7,737 nt of DNA from an uncultured Eubacteriales bacterium (GTDB lineage Bacteria; Bacillota; Clostridia; Christensenellales; Borkfalkiaceae): contig CAJMCT010000045.1 of NCBI GenBank assembly GCA_905211955.1, positions 1-7,737 on the forward strand. Reading direction: 5' to 3'. Position 1 is the first letter of the stretch. Every line of letters starts with the position of its first letter. The position numbers and the translations under genes were made by a program. Positions 1 to 4,073 of the stretch are shown one piece after another. The notes under the pieces were generated by a model. The model saw nothing but the letters and a program-made list of their open reading frames with translations, had not been told where the DNA came from and made no database searches.

Positions 1-2
1 AT

Positions 3-1073
3 TTAAGTCTTGATATCGTATCGGTATTAGACGAAGTAGAAAAGCAAATGGTGGCAAGTAAGAGTGCCGACTACTGTGCTTCTCGTGGTGAATACTTATC
101 CGCTGTTATTATGGCGAACCTTTTAGGCGTTGAATTTGTTGACGGAAAAGACCTTATAAGGTTTGACAGCAAAGGAAGACTCAACCAAGAATATACCGAC
201 GACAAGGTTAAAAGCCGTTTAGAAAACGTTGACCGCGCGGTTATCCCCGGTTTTTACGGAAAAGATTCTTCGGGAAACATTAAGACGTTTAGCCGTGGCG
301 GAAGCGATATTACGGGCTCAATTATTGCTCGCGGTGTAAAAGCCGATTTATACGAAAACTGGACGGACGTAAGCGGATTTTTAGTTTGCGATCCGAGAAT
401 TGTTGATAATCCTAAGGTAATCAAGCAATTAACCTATAAGGAATTAAGAGAACTTTCTTACATGGGCGCATCGGTGCTTCATGCCGAAGCAATCTTCCCC
501 GTAATGAAAGGCAAAATTCCGATCAATATCAAAAATACCTTTAAGCCTGAAGACGACGGCACGATGATAGTTCCTTCAGAACAATATACCTTGACTGGTT
601 CTGACAGTATAATCACGGGTATTGCAGGCAAGAAAGACTTTACTGTTATCTACATTGAAAAATCAATGATGAACTCTGAAGTTGGTTTCATTAGAAAGGT
701 TTTATCTGTTGTAGAACATTATGGTATCGGCGTAGAACACGTTCCTTCTGGTATAGACACTTTGTCAATCGTTTTAGAATCCGAACAGTTAAGAGACGGC
801 GTTTTGGACGATTTGGTTTCCGAGATTAGAGAAAACGTAAACCCCGACTACGTTCACGTAATCGAAAACGTTTCACTTATCGCAACCGTAGGACACGGCA
901 TGACGAGACGTTCGGGAACGGCAGCGAAGATATTTACCGCTCTTGCAGAACAAGGCATAAATATCAAAATGATTGACCAAGGATCAAGTGAATTGAATAT
1001 AATAATTGGGGTATCTAATTCCGATTATGAAAAGTGCATACACACTATCTATAAAGCCTTTATAAAAGACTAA
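3..1073 (+). CDS. lysC: Aspartate kinase, C-terminal part (5' end outside window)
   Basis: Phosphorylates L-aspartate, the first step towards lysine, threonine, methionine and diaminopimelate. The frame is open from the first bases of the window, so the ATG at 48 is internal and 356 C-terminal residues are visible. The KFGGS-type N-terminal motif of the family is missing; about 85-100 residues are probably off the window. The kinase motif FSRGGSDITGSI is encoded from 288, followed by the DPRIVD segment near 394 and SYMGASVLHAEA near 459, all typical of the aspartokinase fold. Two ACT regulatory domains follow, one from about 615 and the second from about 870 (with MIDQGSSELNI). They imply feedback control by a pathway amino acid, which one is unknown. 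No homoserine dehydrogenase domain is fused: the protein stops after the second ACT domain. The malic enzyme start lies 32 bases downstream with no terminator between, so co-transcription is likely. The gene symbol is assigned by function only. Confidence 0.93.
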   Translation, partial: LSLDIVSVLDEVEKQMVASKSADYCASRGEYLSAVIMANLLGVEFVDGKDLIRFDSKGRLNQEYTDDKVKSRLENVDRAVIPGFYGKDSSGNIKTFSRGGSDITGSIIARGVKADLYENWTDVSGFLVCDPRIVDNPKVIKQLTYKELRELSYMGASVLHAEAIFPVMKGKIPINIKNTFKPEDDGTMIVPSEQYTLTGSDSIITGIAGKKDFTVIYIEKSMMNSEVGFIRKVLSVVEHYGIGVEHVPSGIDTLSIVLESEQLRDGVLDDLVSEIRENVNPDYVHVIENVSLIATVGHGMTRRSGTAAKIFTALAEQGINIKMIDQGSSELNIIIGVSNSDYEKCIHTIYKAFIKD

Positions 1074-1105
1074 AATTAATTAACTTAAAAATGGGAGGCG
1101 CAATT

Positions 1106-2287
1106 ATGGATTACGCAAAAGAATCATTAAGATTACACGGACTATGGAAAGGAAAAATAGAAGTAATTTCTAAAGTTCCTATCAAAAATAAAGAAGACTT
1201 GTCACTCGCTTACACACCAGGTGTAGCAGAGCCTTGTATTGCAATTAAAAACGACTATAAAAAATCTTTTGAACTAACGGGAAGGGGAAACACCGTTGCG
1301 GTTATCACCGACGGTACTGCGGTTTTAGGACTTGGCGATATCGGTCCCGAAGCAGGTATGCCCGTTATGGAAGGGAAATGCGTTTTATTTAAGACGTTTG
1401 GTAAGGTAGACGCTATTCCCATTTGCGTAAGAAGTAAAAACGTTGACGAAATAGTAAACACGGTAAAAATGATTGCGGGATCGTTTGGCGGTATAAACTT
1501 AGAAGATATCTCCGCGCCCCGTTGCTTTGAGATTGAGAAAAGATTAAGGGAAGACCCCGAAGTTGATATTCCCGTATTCCACGACGACCAACACGGCACT
1601 GCGGTGGTTTGCGTTGCGGCGTGTATAAATGCGCTTAAAATCGTTGGAAAGAAATGGGAAGATTGCCATATCGTATTTAGCGGTGCAGGTGCTGCGGGTG
1701 TTGCTATTGCAAAACTCATGCTCACCATGGGTGCTAAAGACGTTGTAATGTGCGATAGACACGGTATGATTTATAAGGGTAGACCCAATGGCATGAACTC
1801 TTCAAAAGAAGAAATCGCTGATTTTTCTAATAAGACTTTGAAAAAGGGTTCTTTGGCGGATGCAGTTAAGGGTGCCGACATATTTGTTGGGGTATCATCT
1901 CCAGGGCTTTTAACCGAAGAAATGGTGGCTTCTATGAACGAAGGCGCAATAGTTATGCCCCTTGCAAACCCCGTTCCCGAAATTATGCCAGATAACGCTA
2001 TTAAAGCAGGAGCAAAAGTAGTTGGAACAGGTAGAAGCGACTTCCCCAACCAAATCAATAACGTATTGGCTTTCCCGGGAATATTTAGGGGTGCGCTCGA
2101 CTGTATGGCAAGCGATATTAACGAAGAAATGAAGGTTGCAGCGGCAAAAGCAATAGCGTCGCTCATATCGGACGAAGAATTATGCCCAGAATATATTATT
2201 CCCGCCCCGTTTGACGAAAGGGTAGGACCTACCGTAGCAAAAGCCGTAAAAGAAGCAGCGGAAAGAACGGGCATAGCAAGAAGATAG
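1106..2287 (+). CDS. Malic enzyme (NAD(P)-dependent, decarboxylating)
   Basis: Converts L-malate to pyruvate and CO2 while reducing NAD(P), in the cytoplasm. The 393-residue length fits the short bacterial malic enzymes. Motifs in order are YTPGVAEPC (residue 36 onward, with the Tyr of the active site), EGKCVLFKTFGKVDA (active-site Lys region), FHDDQHGT (158-165, metal-binding acidic residues), the Rossmann motif SGAGAAG (192-198), ANPVPEI, and the C-terminal GRSDFPNQINN and FPGIFRGALD. An in-frame ATG at 1091 would place the start inside the ribosome site. GGGAGG at 1093-1098 sits 7 bases before the ATG at 1106, so 1106 is chosen. NAD versus NADP preference cannot be decided by eye. There is no phosphotransacetylase-like extension, unlike the long MaeB type. 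It follows the aspartate kinase gene closely. A perfect inverted repeat starts 10 bases after the stop. Confidence 0.96.
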   Translation: MDYAKESLRLHGLWKGKIEVISKVPIKNKEDLSLAYTPGVAEPCIAIKNDYKKSFELTGRGNTVAVITDGTAVLGLGDIGPEAGMPVMEGKCVLFKTFGKVDAIPICVRSKNVDEIVNTVKMIAGSFGGINLEDISAPRCFEIEKRLREDPEVDIPVFHDDQHGTAVVCVAACINALKIVGKKWEDCHIVFSGAGAAGVAIAKLMLTMGAKDVVMCDRHGMIYKGRPNGMNSSKEEIADFSNKTLKKGSLADAVKGADIFVGVSSPGLLTEEMVASMNEGAIVMPLANPVPEIMPDNAIKAGAKVVGTGRSDFPNQINNVLAFPGIFRGALDCMASDINEEMKVAAAKAIASLISDEELCPEYIIPAPFDERVGPTVAKAVKEAAERTGIARR

Positions 2288-2296
2288 AGATAAAGA

Positions 2297-2344
2297 CTTT
2301 TTAGCAAAAAAGATGGTGCAAAACCTTGCTTTTTTGCTAAAAAG
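2297..2344 (+). terminator. Perfect 16-bp inverted repeat after malic enzyme, likely terminator
   Basis: Arms at 2297-2312 and 2329-2344 are perfectly complementary around a 16-base loop. The stem is AT-rich, with an AGC/GCT step in the middle and an A run facing a T run. The downstream arm contains TTTTTT but no separate T tract follows, so it is not a textbook intrinsic terminator. It begins 10 bases after the malic enzyme stop and is the only candidate for ending that transcript before the tRNA gene. The right arm overlaps the -35 region of the tRNA promoter, so it could also act as a DNA site. Confidence 0.5.
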
Positions 2345-2354
2345 CATATATAAT
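2326..2354 (+). promoter_or_regulatory. Sigma-A type promoter for tRNA-Pro
   Basis: TTGCTT at 2326-2331 and a perfect TATAAT at 2349-2354 are separated by 17 bases. The predicted start, near 2361, is about 17 bases before the mature tRNA 5' end. The -35 is weak (TTG only) but the -10 and spacing are ideal. The -35 lies within the loop and right arm of the preceding inverted repeat. Confidence 0.6.
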
Positions 2355-2377
2355 AAAACGCGTTGTTAAAACGCATT

Positions 2378-2453
2378 CGGGGTGTAGCGCAGTTGGTAGC
2401 GCGCTTGGTTCGGGACCAAGAGGTCGTGGGTTCAAATCCCGTCACTCCGACCA
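2378..2453 (+). tRNA. tRNA-Pro (anticodon CGG), CCA encoded
   Basis: A complete 76-nt cloverleaf. The 7-bp acceptor stem pairs 2378-2384 with 2443-2449, with one G-U pair. The anticodon stem 2404-2408/2416-2420 closes a 7-base loop with CGG at 2411-2413, which reads CCG proline codons. The T arm is 2426-2442, with loop TTCAAAT and two G-U pairs at the base of its stem. A at 2450 is the discriminator, and CCA at 2451-2453 is encoded. It has its own promoter upstream and a strong hairpin terminator starting right after CCA. The antisense reading of this gene gives the familiar spurious GVTGFEPTTSWSRTKRATNC peptide, which is not a protein. Confidence 0.97.
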
Positions 2454-2491
2454 CATAAAAGCCGAGTAGTATTATCTACTCGGCTTTTATG
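2454..2491 (+). terminator. Rho-independent terminator of tRNA-Pro
   Basis: A perfect 16-bp stem pairs 2454-2469 with 2476-2491 around the 6-base loop TATTAT. A GC-rich core (GCCGAG/CTCGGC) is flanked by AAAA and TTTT, so it could work in both directions. It starts one base after the encoded CCA. Confidence 0.85.
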
Positions 2492-2500
2492 ATTGTTTGA

Positions 2501-2620
2501 AACGGGATTTGAATAAGGAGCGAGCAACTTTAGTTGCGTGTTTGCCGAAAGGCAAAAAAACAGTCCAGTGGACTGTTTTGCGGGTAGGTCGCACCGGCGA
2601 AAATCCCGTCACTCCGAACC
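2501..2620. repeat. tRNA-derived hairpin-rich element downstream of tRNA-Pro
   Basis: A compact block with no convincing gene. Its ends form a 9-bp inverted repeat, ACGGGATTT at 2502-2510 and AAATCCCGT at 2601-2609. The right end, 2601-2617, is a 17-base exact copy of the tRNA 3' part (2434-2450) and continues, after one inserted A, into a CCA. The left end, 2502-2513, is the exact reverse complement of 12 bases of the tRNA T arm (2431-2442). Between them lie a small hairpin (GCAAC/GTTGC, about 2524-2537), a 6-bp stem with GAAA tetraloop (2541-2556), and a palindrome with 11-base arms around a single G (2557-2579). This looks like a dispersed palindromic repeat or mini mobile element that copied or targeted the tRNA end. 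An open frame across it (from 2497) is judged spurious. The family identity is unknown to me. Confidence 0.65.
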
Positions 2621-2653
2621 AAAATAATCGATTCTCAAAAATAATTTTCAAAT

Positions 2654-2670
2654 ATGACAAAACCTGTCAT
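2654..2670. promoter_or_regulatory. Possible operator: 6-bp inverted repeat
   Basis: ATGACA and TGTCAT form a perfect inverted repeat with a 5-base spacer, 39 bases before the start of the small gene at 2709. ATGACA could double as a poor -35 box, with TAGTAT at 2675-2680 as a -10, but the spacing would be only 15. It is the only regulatory-looking motif before the two small genes. Chance occurrence is possible. Confidence 0.25.
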
Positions 2671-2708
2671 TATGTAGTATTAGGATGTAATTGCAGGAGG
2701 TGATAAAA

Positions 2709-2975
2709 ATGAAAATAGAGATCATTTTTAATGAATTTGGAACTGCGTTTTTAAAAGAAACGAATAAAACGGTTGAAGAAGTAAGAAAAATTTATTGTGG
2801 AAAATATTTCAATATTGGGACTAAAGAACAAAGAGAAATTGATAAGGTTATTATTTTAAAAATAATTGACGAAAACGGAGAAGTCGTTCGTGCATTTGAC
2901 GAGTGGGGTAATGATATGGAACTTGATTGTTATATTAAGCATATTTGGGCTAAAAAGTATAATGAAGATTTGTAA
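2709..2975 (+). CDS. Small protein of unknown function (88 aa)
   Basis: Not recognised. An 88-residue cytoplasmic-type protein with no signal peptide, membrane segment or cysteine motif (one Cys at about residue 30). It begins with a strand-like MKIEIIFNEF, has a charged middle, then a beta-like stretch KVIILKIIDENGEVVRAF followed by DEWGNDMEL. The start is set by an excellent AGGAGG at 2695-2700, 8 bases before the ATG at 2709; an upstream TTG at 2691 in the same frame would lie before the ribosome site and is rejected. The next small gene starts 64 bases downstream on the same strand, and both precede one terminator, so they are probably co-transcribed. Composition is more AT-rich than the metabolic genes to the left, which would fit an accessory insertion next to a tRNA, but this is inference. 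Confidence 0.75.
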   Translation: MKIEIIFNEFGTAFLKETNKTVEEVRKIYCGKYFNIGTKEQREIDKVIILKIIDENGEVVRAFDEWGNDMELDCYIKHIWAKKYNEDL

Positions 2976-3039
2976 ATATAGGTTTTAATGTAGAAAAGAT
3001 TCAAAGGAGAATTGGCGTGAAACCAAATAAGGAGCATAA

Positions 3040-3318
3040 ATGGAAAATAAAATAAGAGAAGAAATTGAAAGATTTATGGATGGCTTATTAGCAGATGACT
3101 ATGAAAAAGGTTTTGATTGGAACGGATATGAAGTATTTGAGCCAATATATTATCGCCCAACATTTGCAGGTTTGCCTTTAGTTGTTTTGGTAAAAGATAA
3201 AGAAGTTAGACTTTCTACGGGTAAAGAAAGTTTAGAATATTTAGATTATAGCGAAATTCTAAAATCTAAAAATGCGTCTATAGAAGATTTGGAAACCGAA
3301 TTAAAAACAAAAATGTAA
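3040..3318 (+). CDS. Small acidic protein of unknown function (92 aa)
   Basis: Not recognised. A 92-residue soluble protein, rich in Glu and Asp. It opens with an amphipathic helix (ENKIREEIERFMDGLLADDYEKG), followed by an aromatic beta-like core (DWNGYEVFEPIYYRPTFAG, then LPLVVLVKDKEVRLST) and a charged C-terminal tail. AAGGAG at 3029-3034 is 5 bases before the ATG. A hairpin terminator begins about 20 bases after the stop. It shares a transcript with the 88-residue gene upstream. The single-domain, acidic, aromatic make-up resembles the general look of small immunity or accessory proteins, but no toxin gene is next to it and no function is claimed. Confidence 0.78.
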   Translation: MENKIREEIERFMDGLLADDYEKGFDWNGYEVFEPIYYRPTFAGLPLVVLVKDKEVRLSTGKESLEYLDYSEILKSKNASIEDLETELKTKM

Positions 3319-3336
3319 TTATAAAAACTAAACATA

Positions 3337-3367
3337 AAAGGCACTTATCAAATAGATAGGTGCTTTT
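3337..3367 (+). terminator. Rho-independent terminator after the two small genes
   Basis: A 9-bp core stem pairs GCACTTATC (3341-3349) with GATAGGTGC (3355-3363), with one G-T pair and a 5-base loop. Flanking A and T runs extend it, and TTTTAATTT follows. It lies 19 bases after the stop at 3318. Confidence 0.8.
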
Positions 3368-3396
3368 AATTTAAAAAAATAAAGGAGCGGTAGAAA

Positions 3397-3606
3397 ATGA
3401 GTAAACGTCTTACCGAGAAAGAAAAGGCGGAAGTCGTTGCAGATTTTATCGCCGGTATAAACAAAAGCGATATTGCTAAAAAGTTTAAAATAAAAAAACA
3501 CTTGTGGATGGACTGTCCGCCCAACGTCGCTATAAGCGGTTGGCTCCCATCATCGAACTTAATCGGCAGTCGTGACAGACTTTCTGCAGTTCACAAGTGT
3601 TTTTAA
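3397..3606 (+). pseudogene. Truncated helix-turn-helix gene remnant
   Basis: The first 32 or so residues (MSKRLTEKEKAEVVADFIAG, then INKSDIAKKFKI) look like the N-terminal half of a helix-turn-helix domain as found in small phage or transposon-type DNA-binding proteins: a charged first helix, then DIAKKFKI as the start of the turn. Right where the recognition helix should follow (about 3492) the sequence changes character. The remaining 35 or so codons are proline-, tryptophan- and cysteine-containing, unlike such a protein, and fall entirely inside the structured segment proposed as a minus-strand RNA. A normal ribosome site, AAAGGAG (3381-3387), is retained 9 bases before the ATG. I therefore read it as a gene whose 3' part was lost by recombination at the RNA terminator. 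A genuine 69-residue protein is possible but less likely. Confidence 0.55.
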
Positions 3607-3611
3607 TTTAC
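3490..3611 (-). ncRNA. Candidate structured small RNA B (about 120 nt)
   Basis: A perfect 13-bp closing stem pairs 3494-3506 with 3592-3604. Inside it, CTGTC (3513-3517) pairs with GACAG (3574-3578), and a hairpin stacks GCC-AAC (3519-3525, one bulged C) on GTTGGC (3539-3544) with an inner CGCT/AGCG stem (3528-3531/3535-3538) and a 3-base loop. Read on the minus strand, the closing stem ends in a run of seven T (3498-3492), as in an intrinsic terminator, and a good promoter lies at the correct distance upstream (3618-3646). There is no ORF with a ribosome site on that strand. It lacks the GGAA tetraloop of SRP RNA and does not look like RNase P RNA, tmRNA, 6S RNA or a T-box. The family is not recognised. 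The stem also ends in five T on the plus strand, so strand is inferred from the promoter. Confidence 0.45.
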
Positions 3612-3617
3612 ACTTAT

Positions 3618-3646
3618 ATTGTAAACCCAATATAGTGTTATGTCAA
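3618..3646 (-). promoter_or_regulatory. Minus-strand sigma-A promoter for small RNA B
   Basis: On the minus strand, a perfect TTGACA (3646-3641) and TACAAT (3623-3618) are 17 bases apart. The predicted start, near 3611, is just before the closing stem of candidate RNA B. Together the two boxes match the consensus at 11 of 12 positions, unusually good for gene-free DNA. Confidence 0.6.
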
Positions 3647-3677
3647 TATTTTATGCAAAAGAATTTAATTTAATACT

Positions 3678-3722
3678 AAAAGACTATTCCACGACCACAA
3701 GGCAACGATAGAGCAGTCTTTT
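3678..3722. terminator. Hairpin between the two small RNA candidates
   Basis: AAAAGACT (3678-3685) pairs with AGTCTTTT (3715-3722) across a 29-base loop. It could be a backup terminator on either strand; the T run is longer on the plus side. Its right part contains AGAGCAGTCTT (3710-3720), which recurs exactly at 3750-3760 in the terminator of RNA A, so alternative pairing between the two hairpins is possible. Confidence 0.35.
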
Positions 3723-3741
3723 TATAACATATTACGGACAC

Positions 3742-3840
3742 AAAGAAAAAGAGCAGTCTTAGACTGCTCATAATGCCTTGCACAGTGAATGCTGTTGAAG
3801 CCCCCCCTATCACGCCCGAAGCGTCGGGCAAGGTCTTTTC
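3742..3840 (-). ncRNA. Candidate structured small RNA A (about 95 nt)
   Basis: On the minus strand, a predicted start near 3840 is followed by CCTTGC (3833-3828), which pairs with GCAAGG (3781-3776). They enclose a CCCGA/TCGGG-type hairpin (3814-3829) that overlaps the stem edge by one or two bases, a run of seven G (3807-3801), and a small ACAG/CTGT hairpin (3782-3795). The 3' end is a textbook intrinsic terminator: 9-base arms at 3769-3761 and 3759-3751 around a single base, then TTTTT (3750-3746). A strong promoter lies at 3847-3875. No ORF with a ribosome site exists on this strand, and no minus-strand gene follows, so a leader or riboswitch role is unlikely. It lacks recognisable features of SRP RNA, 6S RNA or the common riboswitches. 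Function unknown. Confidence 0.5.
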
Positions 3841-3846
3841 ACACAT

Positions 3847-3875
3847 AGTATATGTTAACCACAACAAAAAGTCAA
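3847..3875 (-). promoter_or_regulatory. Minus-strand sigma-A promoter for small RNA A
   Basis: On the minus strand, TTGACT (3875-3870) and TATACT (3852-3847) are separated by 17 bases, giving a start near 3840. With the terminator at 3745-3769 this defines a compact transcription unit of about 95 nt pointing away from the glycosidase gene. Confidence 0.6.
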
Positions 3876-4004
3876 CAGATTATGAAAGAAAAATCAAGAA
3901 TTAATGATTTAGATGATTATTATCACATATTTGATTATGTCAATTTTATATTTTGCACATATAAACTTTTTATATTTAAACAATATAAAAACTTAAAAAT
4001 ACTA

Positions 4005-4033
4005 TTGAATTATAACTTAAAAAGTGATAGAAT
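4005..4033 (+). promoter_or_regulatory. Promoter of the glycosidase gene
   Basis: TTGAAT (4005-4010) and TAGAAT (4028-4033) lie 17 bases apart, in very AT-rich DNA. The predicted start near 4040 leaves a leader of about 34 bases with AAGGAG at 4061-4066. No clear catabolite-control or other operator palindrome is seen. The upstream AT-rich stretch (about 3876-4004) contains runs of A and T and could act as an UP element. Confidence 0.55.
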
Positions 4034-4073
4034 AAACCTAATGTAAATTTATCTTTTTGCAAGGAGAAAAATT

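Noticed and set aside
1255..1762. Two minus-strand ORFs inside the malic enzyme gene
   Set aside because: They are antisense shadows of a well-supported gene, low in complexity and lacking start signals.
1771..2454. Minus-strand ORF of 227 codons over the tRNA and malic enzyme
   Set aside because: It starts in the antisense of tRNA-Pro (the well-known spurious GVTGFEPTTSW peptide) and continues as the antisense of the malic enzyme gene, with no ribosome site.
2501..2620. CRISPR array
   Set aside because: The palindromes differ from one another and are not separated by regular spacers.
2497..2703. Plus-strand 68-codon ORF from 2497
   Set aside because: It lies across the tRNA terminator edge and the hairpin element. 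Its translation (GRTGENPVTP) is what the tRNA-end copy gives in this frame, and it has no ribosome site.
3017..3055. Tiny ORF (GTG start, 12 codons) before the 92-residue gene, with AAAGGAG at 3003-3009
   Set aside because: The ribosome site is good, but the peptide is very short and overlaps the next start. It may be a leader for coupling, but nothing else supports it.
3490..3611. Integron attC site
   Set aside because: GCCCAAC and GTTGGC superficially resemble attC core boxes, but they are close together inside a larger stem rather than at the ends, and no integrase or cassette array is seen.
3742..3840. SRP RNA or riboswitch for RNA A
   Set aside because: There is no GGAA-capped SRP core, no recognised riboswitch consensus, and no gene downstream on the minus strand to regulate.
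3676..3867. Minus-strand 63-codon ORF
   Set aside because: Its ATG overlaps the -10/spacer of the minus-strand promoter and it covers the structured RNA A. It has no ribosome site and an unconvincing composition.
3852..4046. Plus-strand 64-codon ORF before the glycosidase gene
   Set aside because: It lies in AT-rich DNA and reads as Lys/Ile/Tyr/Asn-rich low-complexity sequence. There is no ribosome site before the ATG, and it runs through the glycosidase promoter.
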